A stretch of DNA of 64,000 nt from Spinacia oleracea (Eukaryota; Streptophyta; Magnoliopsida; Caryophyllales; Amaranthaceae): positions 52,988,517 through 53,052,516 of the forward strand of contig NC_079490.1 in NCBI RefSeq assembly GCF_020520425.1, read 5' to 3'. This document shows positions 34,191 to 45,669 of the stretch, in pieces. A program made the position numbers and the translations under genes. The notes beneath the pieces were generated by a model that saw only the letters and a list, made by a program, of their open reading frames with translations, did no database searches and was not told the origin of the DNA. How positions within the stretch are numbered: the stretch's first letter is position 1; every line of letters begins with the position of its first letter.

Positions 34191-35565
34191 TGTTAGGTTA
34201 TGATACATATGACAAAACATAAATCATGCGGAAAACCTTAATGCCAGGAAACATATTATTTACACATAATCATTTAGCATAATTCAGATGCATACACTTT
34301 GTAGCGTGCCCTCCCTAGCTGCGCCCGAACCGAACAAGAACAAGTCTTTAGGACTCCAAGTGTCGTCCCTCCGTAGATAGTCCACAGCACGTCCGGATCC
34401 GCCTTAAGCTTGACCAACTAGAATCGCCCTTAAGGTTCTAAGAATTTTCGGCTAATAGGCTACAAGTGTTTGACTGATTTTGTTCCAAAATCTTACCTTT
34501 GAATACTTCAATCCTCGATGTAAATATGTGACCCTAGGCACCTATTTATAGAGTTTATGGAAAGAAATTATAATCCTATTAGAATACAAATCTATTAAAT
34601 TATAATCCTACTAGGACTCTAATTAAAAAAACTTTATCTATTAGGATTAGATTTAATCATATTACGAATCCCGTAGCCTTAGGATTCCGAGTAACACACA
34701 CGAGTGGCGATGCACCGCACGCAGGCCTTACGGCCCACGCACAGCACACGGCCCAGCTCGCCGCTGCCTTTGATGCGCGCGCCCCCAAGGCCTTGGCTGG
34801 GACTGGCCTTCGCGCTGGGCCTGGTCTTGGCTTTGGCTTGTGTTTGCGCTTTGGCTTGCTGGGCGATGGCCCGACTTCGTGTTGGGCCTTCGTCTGGCAG
34901 GCCTCGTCCGATTCGAATTCGTACGATACGCTTCCGATTAAATTCTCGATTCCAGAATTCATTTCCGATCCGAACAATATTTAATATTTCCGATTCCGGA
35001 ATTAATTTCCGTTTCGAACAAATATTTAATATTTCCGTTTCCGGAATTATTTTCCGATTCCTATCATATTTCCGATTCCGACAATATTTCCGTTTCCGGC
35101 AATATTTTAGATTCCGGCAATATTTCCATTTCCAATGATATTTTCCGATACGTACCACGTTTCCGTTTCCGGCAACATCTACGACTTGGATAATATTTAT
35201 ATTTCCGATACGATCCATATTTCCGTTTCCGGCAATATCATCGTTTTCGGAGTATTCACTTGCTTGCCTTTGACGATCTCAGCTCCCACTGAAACCAAGA
35301 TCCGTCGATTCCGAATATCCATAGATGGAGTATTTAATGCCATTAAATACTTGTCCGTTTACGTACTATTTGTGTGACCCTACGGGTTCAGTCAAGAGTA
35401 AGCTGTGGATTAATATCATTAATTCCACTTGAACTGAAGCGGCCTCTAGCTAGGCATTCAGCTCACTTGATCTCACAGAATTATTAACTTTTTAATTAAT
35501 ACTGAACCGCATTTATTAGACTTAACATTATATGCATACTTGGACCAAGGGCATTATTTCCTTCA
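34191..35565 (-). repeat. 3' LTR (A) of the minus-strand Copia array
   Basis: Same family as the LTRs at 9995/18819, on the other strand. The low end reads TGTTAGGTTATGATACATAT and the high end ATTATTTCCTTCA, followed by the polypurine tract GTCTCCCACTTGTCC. It cuts into the integrase of the older Copia. ATAAC (34186-34190) is the presumed left target duplication, but its partner on the right is lost. Confidence 0.88.
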
Positions 35566-36440
35566 GTCTCCCACTTGTCCTTAGGGACAAGTGTGTATTT
35601 CCTAATTCCTTTGTCGCTCGATGCTTGCTTTGTCGCTCGATGCTTGCTCTTGAACATAAGGTAAGAGTTGTCATCCTTATTATGTCCAGAGGTGTTTCTC
35701 GGTTTCAGAGTTCAACTGATCAAATAAACAGATAATCATAGCCTATGATTCATCCGAGCACGGCCATGCATTTTACAGTTTCTAGCTCTCCGAGTGGCCT
35801 TGTACAACTTTTAAGCATCTCATCCCGATTTATGGGAGGACAATCCCAATCTTGCGATCTTGAGATTAGACTTCGTTTGATAGGTGATTACCTGAGCGTT
35901 GCCTTTATAGCCTCCTTTTACGGTGCGACGGTTGGTCAACGTCAAAGTAAGCAGTTCTCAAACAAGTAATCTGAAATCACTCAGGTATTGAGGATTTAGT
36001 GTCTAATAATTTTAATAAAATTTACTTATGACAGATTTCCATCTCTTACAGTAAAGTTTCATAGGTTTGTCCGTCTTCCCAAAGTAAGTATCTATGCAAA
36101 TGATTATGACATTTCCATGTCCACATAGTTCAAGAAACAGAACTACTAGTCATCTTGCATTCTAGTCGTCTAACGTTTTATATGCGTCCATCTTTATAGA
36201 AAACTCCGACCAGGGACCATTTTCAACTTTTGACATTCAAGTTCACTTGATAGACATTTCTTAGTCACATGACTGGTCCTGACAGTCTACCTTGAATATT
36301 TCGTCAAATTGAAGGGACTCATCATTTAATAAACCACAAATTAAATGGAAAATGAATTTTATTCATTTGTTGTGAATGATTAACCAATAATGTTTTACAA
36401 AGAATTAAACTCTAAAACTTTAAAACATTAAATAAGGACA
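35566..36440 (-). mobile_element. 3' untranslated region of the Copia element
   Basis: No coding. It is nearly identical to 51420-52280 and matches the 3' end of the intronic element on the plus strand, so it is a conserved 3' segment of this family. Confidence 0.75.
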
Positions 36441-37111
36441 TCAAAGCCATTCTCCAATATGCTTGATTCCCATTGTTGTAGTGTGCGAGTTGTGCTTCGC
36501 CTGCGGCAGAGGTTTAGTCAATGGATCTGAGATGTTGTCATCAGTTACAATCTTGCTTATCTCGACTTCTTTTCTTTCAAAGAACTCTCGTAGAAGGTGA
36601 AATCTACGAAGTACATGCTTGACTCTTTTGTGGTGTCTAGGCTCCTTTGCCTGTGCAATAGCTCCGTTATTATCACAATATAGGGCTATTGGTCCTTTAA
36701 TGGAGGGGACTACACCAAGTTCACCTATGAACTTCCTTAGCTATATAGCTTCCTTTGCTGCTTCATGTGCAGCAATGTACTCTGCTTCAGTTGTAGAATC
36801 CCAATGGTGCTTTGCTTAGCACTTTTCCAGCTTACTGCACCTCCGTTGAGGCAGAAGACAAACCCAGACTGTGATCTGAAATCATCTTTGTCGGTTTGGA
36901 AACTTGCGTCCGTATAGCCTTTAACAATTAATTCATCATCTCCACCATAGACCAGGAAGTCATCTTTGTTCCTTTTCAGGTACTTCAGAATATTCTTGGC
37001 AGCAGTCCAATGTGCCTCTCCTGGGTCTGACTGGTATCTGCTCGTAGCACTGAGTGCGTACGCAACATCCGGGCGTGTACATATCATATCATACATTATT
37101 GAACCAATCAA
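36440..37111 (-). pseudogene. Copia RNase H (copy 1, frameshifted)
   Basis: Minus-strand frame from 37111: IGSIMYDMICTRPDVAYALS, KGYTDASFQTDKDDFRSQSG, CLNGGAVSWKSAKQSTI, after which the frame is lost. Comparing with the second copy shows the cause: CCGCAATGG there is CCCAATGG here (near 36800), a one-base loss. Downstream text in the other frame still carries the AEYIAAHEAAKEA, CDNNGAIAQAKEPRHHKR and DPLTKPLPQAKH blocks typical of this family. Confidence 0.88.
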
Positions 37112-37135
37112 TGATGCATATGGAATCCCACTTAT

Positions 37136-38119
37136 TCATCTACGCTCATTAAGTGTTTTTGGGCACTGAGTCTTGCTTAAAGTCATTCCATGAGACATGG
37201 GTAGGTAGCCTCGCTTGGAGTCTGCCATCTTGAACCTTTCAAGCACCTTATTGATGTAAGTGCTTTGACTAAGTCCAATCATCTTTTTAGATCTATCTCT
37301 GTAAATCTTGATGCCCATTATGTACTGTGCTTCTCCTAGATCCTTCATCGAAAAACATTTCCCAAGCCAAATCTTGACAGAGTTCAACATAGGAATGTCA
37401 TTTCCGATAAGTAATATGTCGTCGACATATAATACTAGGAAAGAAATTTTGCTCCCACTAACCTTCTTGTATACACAAGATTCGTCTGCGTTCTTGATGA
37501 AACCAAAGTCACTGACTGCTTCATAAAAACGTATATTCCAGCTCCTGGATGCCTGCTTCAATCCGTAGATTGATTTCTTTAGCTTGCATACCTTTTTAGC
37601 ATTCTTTGGATCCTCAAAACCTTCAGGCTGTGTCATAAACACAGTTTCTGTTAAAATGCCGTTTAAGAAAGCGGGTTTGACATCCATCTGCCATATTTCG
37701 TAATCGTAATATGCAGTGATTGCTAACATTATCCGAATAGACTTTAGCATTGCGACTGGTGAAAAGGTTTCATCGTAATCCACACCATGGACTTGCCTGT
37801 AACCTTTTGCAACCAATCTAGCTTTGAAAACTTCAAGTTTTCCATCCTTGTCCTTTTTCAGTTTTAAAACCCATTTTCTTCCAATGGCTTGGTAGCCATC
37901 TGGAAAATCGACCAAATCCCATACTTGGTTTTCTGACATGGAGTCTAATTCAGATTGCATGGCTTCTTGCCATTGCTTGGAGCTAGGGCTCGTCATAGCT
38001 TGTTTGTAAGTCGCAGGTTCATCACTTTCAAGTAATAGAACATCATAGCTCTCGTTCGTCAAAATACCTAAGTACCTTTCCGGTTGAGATCTATATCTCT
38101 GCGATCTACGCGGGGTTAC
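37136..38119 (-). pseudogene. Copia reverse transcriptase
   Basis: Reads VTPRRSQRYRSQPERYLGIL, then VFKARLVAKGYRQVHGVDYD, ETFSPVAMLKSIR, IWQMDVKPAFLNGIL, KKSIYGLKQASRSWNIRF and FLVLYVDDILLIGND: a complete, well-preserved Copia RT domain with the YVDD catalytic block. The frame begins at the border of the nested element at 38120, and its upstream continuation is at 43834. It ends in TAG/TGA near 37136 just before the RNase H part. Confidence 0.92.
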
Positions 38120-38891
38120 TGTAGGCACGGAAAAATTATTAATGTGCCACGTTGGATGTTATTCGGGTCAAAAGTCAAAATATTGACTCGGTAATTATTT
38201 GACGGTCAATGAAATTATTAATTTGGTTATACAAATTAATTTCTGCACATTTTGGTTATTTTAAACCCATTCATTTACAGTCAAAATCCAATAAAATGGA
38301 TCAAGATTATTTAATGGGTCATGACTACCAAGTCCAGTTAAAAAAAGCCCAGTGTGCATCAAAACCCTAATATCCCATTCACCCTATAAATAGAGTACCT
38401 TACCTCATTTTAAAGGGGAGAGGAGAAACAAACGACAAAACCTAAAACTCTCAAATCTCTCCCTGCCAGTCAAGTCACAACTCTCTCCCTAGAAGAAGAA
38501 CATCAAGCATTCAAATCGACGTGCCGTTCCATTCTAGAAGATCAACCTTGAAGAAGATCAAGCCCGGAGACCCTTATTCAAGAAGATCAAACCAGTTCGT
38601 GAGCAACACCAAATCAACATCAAATAATCCCGGTGGAAGAAGAACAACAAGCATACAAAATTGACGTGCCGTTCTATTTCTACATCAACATTCTTGAACG
38701 AGATCAAGCCCAAAGTCCCTTATTCAAGTACAAATCAAATTAGTTCGTGAGCCAAGTCAAATTCAAAGTGGAGATCGAATCAGAGGAGCAAATATTTAGA
38801 GATTGTACCCAAAATTACACAAATCAATACAAATATTTTTTGTTCACATTGGATTCACGTATTTTTACAGACTCTGAAATTTGTGTTTACA
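38120..38891 (+). repeat. 5' LTR of the gag-only element
   Basis: TG..CA borders, 772 bp. CTATAAATAGAG at about 38385 is a good TATA box. It is followed at once by TTTGGCACGCTCGGTGGGA, a candidate primer-binding site of the TGGCxCxxTCGGxGGG type seen in Tat/Ogre-like Ty3 elements. Confidence 0.9.
38383..38394 (+). promoter_or_regulatory. LTR TATA box
   Basis: CCTATAAATAGAG within the 5' LTR, with CA-rich sequence about 30-50 bases downstream. The same text is in the 3' LTR near 43318. Confidence 0.6.
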
Positions 38892-38977
38892 AATTTGGCA
38901 CGCTCGGTGGGAAGATTTCTACCTCTCATCTCTTTCTCCACAATCAAAGTACTGACGCACTTTCGAGTCGTAAAAGC

Positions 38978-40126
38978 ATGACGATGAAGAAACAAGATCC
39001 AATCATGGCGGCCAAGAAAAGATCCATTCATTTTGATGCAACTTTGTCGTCGCTAACAAACCCTGACGTTGGCTACAAAAGCAACAAGTTCTTCCCTCCA
39101 ACACCAGTCCAAGATCCGTCAAAGGAGCTAATCAATGGAGAGGTTCAATATCCTTCAAAGGAGTCCATCAACAGGGTGGTCCACGAGCCAACCAATGTAG
39201 CAATAGACGTCATCGTTGTAAATGTCATGGCGATTGAAGCAAACACCATTGAGGAAGAATTAGCGAACATGAAGAAACTCCTTGAAAAACTTGTCCATGA
39301 CGGCGTAGAACACAAAGCTCAAATCAAACGTCAAGACGAAAAAATTTCCAATTTGACCAAGAAGCTCGAAAAAAGGCCAATTGGTGAATCATACGAAAAT
39401 GGTGGAACCGAAAGTGAAAGCAAAAGCGACGAATCTAAATCGACTGTAAAGTCCAAGCCAAGAAGGAATAGAAAGCACCGTGGTGATTCGTTCAACTTCC
39501 AAAAAGTTCAAGACATGATAGCCAAAACTATCAAACGCCAATTTGATGAAGATCCTGACGAAAGTGGCCATTACATCAAACCTTACACATAAAGGATTGA
39601 TGCCTTGGTGATGCCCAACGCTTATCAACCTCCCAAATTCATGTTTTTTGATGGAAAAGGAAATCCCAAACAACATGTTGCACATTTCATTGAAACGTGT
39701 AACAATGCTGGCACCGAAGGGGACTTGCTGGTGAAGCAGTTTGTTCGATCGCTAAAAGAAGTTGCCTTCGATTGGTACACAGACGAATTAGCTCCTGGAT
39801 CAATCGATAGTTGGGATCAAATGGAGAAAATGTTCCTGAATCGCTTCTTCAACACTCGTCGTATTGTCAGCATGCTGGAGTTGACACAAACAAACCAGTT
39901 GGAAGGTGAACCGGTCGTAGAGTACATCGATCGCTGGCGGACATTGAGTCTTCAATGCAAGGATCATTTGCACGAAACTTCTGCAATTGACATGTGCATC
40001 CAAGGCATGGATTGGGACTTGGTCTACATCTTGCAAGGAATCAGGCCTAGAACAATCCAGGATTTGGCAACTCGAGCTCATGAAATGGAGAATTCGTTAG
40101 CCAATCATGAAGAAAAATCTGATTAG
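38978..40126 (+). pseudogene. Ty3/gypsy-type gag (one stop codon)
   Basis: The frame starts around MTMKKQDPIMAAKKRS (38978). It has a coiled-coil-prone part (EEELANMKKLLEKLVHDGVE), a Ser/Lys/Arg-rich stretch (KSTVKSKPRRNRKHRGD), then the retrotransposon gag domain: PKFMFFDGKGNPKQHVAHFI, FVRSLKEVAFDWYTDELAP, MEKMFLNRFFNTRR, LQGIRPRTIQDLATRAHEME. A single in-frame TAA at 39590-39592 (after HYIKPYT) separates the two halves, and the reading continues in the same frame. No CCHC knuckle or protease follows. Gag forms the virus-like particle. An intact sister copy would be expected to read through this stop position. Confidence 0.88.
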
Positions 40127-40539
40127 TCGAGCATTTGTTGAGACTTCGACGATTCGGGTCTACAAGTCTGCAAGAAGTTTCAACAATGATCCTGGGGCAA
40201 AGGTGAAAAAGATCGTCCTCAAAGCTCCTAAGCACGAGCCTAAACTACATAACAAAAAAAAAAAATTGCAACAAAATTTGAACTACGTTTGGCTTGATCC
40301 AAAAAAGTGAAAATATAATCACTTTATGGTACGTAGGCATCTTGGTTAATTATTTACTCAAAGGCAGCCACCATTAAAAAAATATTAAAGGAGTAAAAAT
40401 AAATTTTTTTTCAAAAAAAAAATACAAAATGTTTTTACAATGAAGTACGACGGCGGGGGCATGGGTAAAAGTAAATTCAAATGGTTTTACTTTATCTTCA
40501 AAAAATTAATAACCCCAAAGTTTTTCGCCATTTAGTCAA

Positions 40540-41100
40540 AGTTTGGAGAAAGCTTCCAAGCACCAAGCACCTCGAACCAACGATCTGGAGAAAGCTGTCA
40601 AGCACCAGGGGTTCAACTACATTGAGATCTGGAGAAAGCTTCAAAGCACCAGAATTTTTTAAAGACCTGAACGAAGTCGTCAAATTTCCTGGAGAAAGCC
40701 ACCAAGCACCAGGAATCCAAAATTTCACCATCGCAAATCAAAGTGCAAATTGATCATTTTTTTCTTGAAGACCTGAAAGAGTCGTCAAATGTCTTGGACT
40801 AAAGCATCAAACACCTCAAACCAAAGATCTGGAGAAAGCTTCCAAGCACCGAGGGTTCGCGAAAACTACATTGCGATTTGGAGAAAGCTTCCAAGCACCA
40901 GAAATTTGCAAAAGAGCTAAATTGAAGGACGGAGAAAGCTTCCAAGCACCAAAACTTTGCCAAAATTTCTTGTTGAAGACCCGGAGAAAGCTGCATGCAC
41001 TAGGGATTCACCAAATTGTTCAAACGAAGATTAGAGAAAGGTCTCAAGATCCATGCGTTATCAAAATTTCATGAAGATCCAGAGGAAGCTACAAGCACCA
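40540..41100 (+). repeat. Dispersed GGAGAAAGCTTCCAAGCACC module, ~9 copies
   Basis: The 20-mer or close variants recur at about 40544, 40587, 40629, 40689, 40829, 40878, 40931, 40981 and 41081, with 40-140 bp of different sequence between them, all on the same strand. This is neither a simple tandem repeat nor coding in any one frame. It sits where pol would be in an autonomous relative. Confidence 0.8.
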
Positions 41101-43050
41101 AATCAAATGTCAAGGTACAATTCCTCATCTTCCCCATGGCTAGATGCCCGACTTTCCAAGGATGCAATAAATGTGGTGTTGAGGTCATAAATTCACGATA
41201 ACATCATCAAAGTGTCGTCGTACGTGTTATCTAACTTCATATAAATGACGTTGATCTCTAATGTCGTCATGTCATTCATGGCTTCAAGTGCTTCAGGCGT
41301 CACAAATATGGCTCGAAGACAGTGTCGGTTCACCCAGTTATGTAACTCCAGGGGAGTGAATTTCTTTAGCATTAATCTTGGTTTTCACGGTCACACCAAA
41401 ATGATACACCTGCAAAAGAAAAAAAGAAAAACGGCCAAACATATAGTTCTCCTTGAGTGCTTCATCATTGTTATGAGACGTCAACTCGTCAGGCCTCAAA
41501 ACTTCCTTCGTGGCTTGGCGTTGTCTTCTCCATGTATCGGGACAAGAGCCTGGTTTCCTCTCTATGATTTCGAGATGGGACAAAAATGGAAGACGAGAGT
41601 GAAACGAAAGCAACTTGTGTGTATAGCAGTCTCGGTCTTCAAGATGGCTTTATACCCGCAGCTTCGTGAACCAAAGAAAGACATCTTCCCCGTGAAGCAC
41701 ATCAAGGCCTGATTGGTGGGTCTCCTTCAAATCCTCTTCCGCGTACATGGCCTTCCTTGGCGTCAAGATGACAAAAGTAAACAACAGAATTGTCTGGATT
41801 TCCTTGAAGCAGTTTCTTGGTCAAAACTCCCATCAGAAGGTCAAATGTGATTCGATAGGATTGAAATTTGTTCGGCCCATTAAGGACTCATATATCAGAT
41901 CTGTCGCCGAGGGTACTGGGAAGTGCTTGAAACGAACCATGGTGATCGACTTTGTTCCTACAAAAGAGTTTAATGTCAGTGATTAAACCATACAAAATCA
42001 GGGTGGCATCTTGATTAAAATACGATCGAGCTATTGTATTAAATGATACTTTCTGTTCGTATTGTGGTGAAATTACAATATGAGGTTGATATTTATTGTC
42101 AAAGAACATGCATTTTCAACCTTACTAAAATAAAAGCAGTGAGGAACGTAGTATTGGATTGCTAAGTTGGTCATCATGTATCAAATACCATCATCAATAT
42201 GCCATTATTTTTCTTAAGAAAAGAAAGAAAAAAAATAATAAAAAAGAAGGAGGCAGCAAGCTTGTTCACGTGAGCGTAAGAAGGGAAAAGACAAAAAAAA
42301 AAAAAAAAAATTTATGCTCATTATATCATCATTCATCATTCATCATCTTTGATTTATCAAGAAAATAGAAAAGAGGAGACCATAGATTCACGTAAGAAGA
42401 AGAGTGAATAAGACAAAAAAAAAAAGGCCTTCATGATCATCAATCATCATCATCCTTTGTCATTATCACAACTACTAGTACTCCGTATATTACAAAGACG
42501 GATAAACAGGCCTAGCAGCACAAAACTGAGTAAAAGAAAGCAAAGGTGCGACAAAGATTCAAACAGATTAAATACATAGTACCATGGAAATCAAATACGG
42601 AATAGTTCAGAGGTCCAAAATTGCTGAAGAAGGCGTAGCAAGACGCACCTCAAGGACAGAAAACAGCGACGCAAGGAAGACTTCTATAGGACTTGTCGAC
42701 GGCGGCATTGGTTCGGTGCTGATCTCCACTGGGTTGTTCTTCCTTCGTGTTTTCAATCATGCAACAATTCGAGGATGGCTCCTTCACGAACTCACGGACG
42801 GCTCTTTCTACGAACAAGAACAGGGACGGTGCACCTCGGTATAACGGGCAGCTTCGAGCTTGCAAACAGTACACCAAGGACAAAGAACGGACGATGAACG
42901 GACGGCTCCAACTCGAACTTACGGACAGCTCCTATCGGACAAACAGTAAATGATTATTATTTACCCATAATCATTTAGCATAATTCACATGAACAGCTCG
43001 AGACTCGATCACGAGCAAACACGCAAAATTGTGTATGTGATACAGTCTCG
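41100..43050 (+). mobile_element. Non-coding 3' interior of the gag-only element
   Basis: Several frames of 70-155 codons (for example 41245-41712) show no recognisable motif. Poly-purine and ATCATCATT-rich patches occur at 42230-42460. Short repeats of ACGGACGGCTC / GAACTCACGGACGG lie at 42770-42930. The polypurine tract TCGAGGGGGCAA lies at 43049-43060, right before the 3' LTR. Confidence 0.6.
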
Positions 43051-43061
43051 AGGGGGCAATT

Positions 43062-43828
43062 TGTAGGCACGGAAAAATTGTTAATGTGCCACGTTGGATG
43101 TTATTCGGGTCAAAAGTCAAAATATTGACTCGGTAACGGTCAATGATATTATTAATTTGGTTATACAAATTAATTTCTGCACATTTTGGTTATTTTAAAC
43201 CCATTCATTTACAGTCCAAATCCAATAAAATGGATCAAGATTATTTAACGGGTCATGACTACCAATTCCAGTTAAAAAGAGCCCAGTGTGCATCAAAACC
43301 CTAAAATCCCATTCACTCTATAAATAGAGTACCTTACATCATTTTAAAGGGGAGAGGAGAAACAGACGGCAAAACCTAAAACTCTCAAATCTCTCCCTGC
43401 CAGTCAAGTCACAACTCTCTCCCTAGAAGAAGAACGTCAAGCATTCAAATCGACGTGCCGTTCCATTCTAGAAGATCAACCTTGAAAAAGATCAAGCCCG
43501 GAGACCCTTATTCAAGAAGATCAAACCAGTTCGTGAGCAACACCAAATCAACATCAAATAATCCCGGTGGAAGAAGAACAACAAGCATACAAAATTGACG
43601 TGCCGTTCTATTTCTACATCAACATTCTTGAACGAGATCAAGCCCAAAGTCCCTTATTCAAGTACAAATCAAATCAGTTCGTGAGCCAAGTCAAATTCAA
43701 AGTGGAGATCGAATCAGAGGAGCAAATATTTAGAGATTGTACCCAAAATTACACAAATCAATACAAATATTTTTTGTTCACATATTTTGATTCTCGTATT
43801 TTTACAGACTCTGAAATTTGTGTTTACA
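43062..43828 (+). repeat. 3' LTR of the gag-only element
   Basis: 767 bp, TGTAGGCACGG..TTTACA, a close match to the 5' LTR throughout apart from small indels. Confidence 0.9.
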
Positions 43829-45200
43829 GTTACATTTCTAGATTGACCATGATTCTCACCAGATACTTCTAAAGATCTCTGAGTTTCATCCTGAATGTCA
43901 TCTTGAGCATTCTCTAGAGTTTGTTGTTCGACTCGAATTTCTTCGAGGTCTACTTTTCTCCCACTTGTCATTTTGGAAATGTGATTCTTTTCCAAAAAGA
44001 TATCATCTCGAGCAACAAACACCTTGTTCTCAGATGTATTGTAGAAGTAATACCCCTTTGTTTCCTTTGGATAGCCCACAAGGATACATTTGTCAGATTT
44101 TGGATGAAGTTTGTCTGAAATTAATCGTTTGACGTATACTTCACATCCCCAAATCTTAAGAAAAGACACATTTGGAGGCTTTCCAAACCATAACTCATAT
44201 GGAGTCTTTTCAACAGCTTTAGACGGAGCACTATTTATGGTGAGTGCAGCTGTATTTAGTGCATGTCCCCAAAATTCTATTGGAAGTTCGGTCTGACCCA
44301 TCATTGATCTAACCATGTCTATCAAGGTTCTGTTCCTCCGTTCCGAAACACCGTTCCATTGTGGTGTTCCAGGAGGAGTCAATTTCGATAGAATTCCACA
44401 TTCTTTCAGATGGTCATCAAATTCATAGCTCAGATATTCACCACCTCTATCAGACCGCAGTGCTTTAATCTTCTTGCCTAATTGATTCTCTGCTTCACTC
44501 TGAAATTCCTTGAACTTTTCAAAGGATTCAGATGCTTCATTAGGTAGACATAACCATATCTACTGAAGTCATTAGTGAAAGTGATAAAGTAGCAGAAACC
44601 ACCTCTAGCATTTGTACTCATTGGTCCACATACATCTGTATGGATTAAACCCAATAGTTCAGTTGCTCTTTCTCTAACTTTAGAGAAAGGTTGCTTTGTC
44701 ATTTTTCCAAGTAAACATGATTCACACTTACCATAATCCTCTAAGTCAAATGGTTCTAGAATTCCTTCCTTTTGAAGTCTTTCTATGCGTTTCAAGTTAA
44801 TATGGCCTAATCGACAATGCCACAGATAGGTGAGATCTGAATCATTCTTTTTGGCCTTTTTGGTATTTATGTTATAAATTTGTTTGTCGTGATCTAATAA
44901 ATAAAGTCCATTGACTAATCTAGCAGATCCATAAAACATCTCTTTAAAATAAAACGAACAACTATTGTCTTTTATTAAAAAGGAAAATCCCTTAGCATCT
45001 AAGCAAGAAACAGAAATGATGTTTTTAGTAAGACTTGGAACATGGAAATACTCTTCCAGTTCCAAAACTAGCCCAGAGGGCAACGACAAATAATAAGTTC
45101 CTACAGCTAATGCAGCAATCCGTGCTCCATTTCCCACTCGTAGGTCGACTTCACCCTTGCTTAACCTTCTACTTCTTCTTAGTCCCTGTGGATTGGAACA
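43829..45200 (-). pseudogene. Copia GAG-pre-integrase and integrase
   Basis: From 45200 down: GNGARIAALAVGTYYLSLPS, YLWHCRLGHINLKRIERL, CESCLLGKMTKQPFSKVRER (HHCC zinc finger), LLGLIHTDVCGPM (first catalytic D), FITFTNDFSRYGYVYL. A frameshift follows near 44540. In the next frame are a second catalytic D region (LRSDRGGEYL), TPQWNGVSERRNRTLIDMVR (third catalytic residue), and the C-terminal part EKTPYELWFGKPPN to QSRNVTV, where the gag-only element is inserted. A TAA near 45202 separates it from the protease motif. Confidence 0.9.
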
Positions 45201-45664
45201 TTAGTGTGAGCCACAACCTGTATCTAATACCCAAGAAGTTGAATTAGCAAGTATACAGTCTATAACGAAAATACTTGAAGATGGAACGACTGTTCCGTTC
45301 TTCTGATCTTCCTTTAGCTTTGGACATTCTTTTTTGTAATGGCCTATTCCATCACAATAAAGACAGCTTGATGTGGACTTGTCCTGCTTTGATTTAGCAT
45401 TGCCCTTGGACTTTCCACCTTTCTTGAACAGTCTCCCTTTAGCCTTGAGTAAATCTTTGGCTTCACTGTCCAGTATTATCTCAGCCTTTCTGACAAGGTG
45501 AACAAATTCTGCAACTGTTTCTTCTCTTGGTTCACTTAGGTATAGTTGCTTGAAGCGACCAAACCCACTGTGCAGTGAATTGAGCAAGATAGAGACTGCC
45601 ATCCTTTCGCTTATTGGTGTTCCTAGCAGACTTAGGCGATCAAAATATGAAAGCATAAGATCCA
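45201..45664 (-). pseudogene. Copia gag C-terminal half with CCHC knuckle and protease start
   Basis: Reads MDLMLSYFDRLSLLG, ILLNSLHSGFGRFKQ, then CLYCDGIGHYKKECP (C-X2-C-X4-H-X4-C zinc knuckle that binds RNA), then SWVLDTGCGSH (aspartic protease DTG). A TAA follows directly. The 5' half of gag is on the other side of the solo LTR at 45670, and the CATGG duplication marks the break. Confidence 0.9.
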
Positions 45665-45669
45665 CATGG

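Larger units (their letters stand above)
38120..43828 (+). mobile_element. Gag-only LTR retrotransposon (TR-GAG type), nested in Copia pol
   Basis: LTRs 38120-38891 and 43062-43828 both start TGTAGGCACGGAAAAATT and end TTTGTGTTTACA. The 5-bp duplication GTTAC flanks the element (38115-38119 and 43829-43833). Removing it rejoins the host frame as ..QSRNVTV + TPRRSQRY... Inside, only a Ty3/gypsy-type gag is present. There is no protease, RT or integrase, so it must be moved by a partner element. The two LTRs are nearly identical by eye, so it is young. Confidence 0.93.

Noticed and set aside
38747..38977. Upstream extension of the gypsy gag frame into the LTR
   Set aside because: These codons lie mostly in the LTR and primer site; translation more likely starts at the ATGs near 38978.
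40540..41100. CRISPR-like array (similar 20-mers with different spacers)
   Set aside because: Plant retrotransposon context, irregular spacers of 40-140 bp and no cas genes; not a CRISPR.
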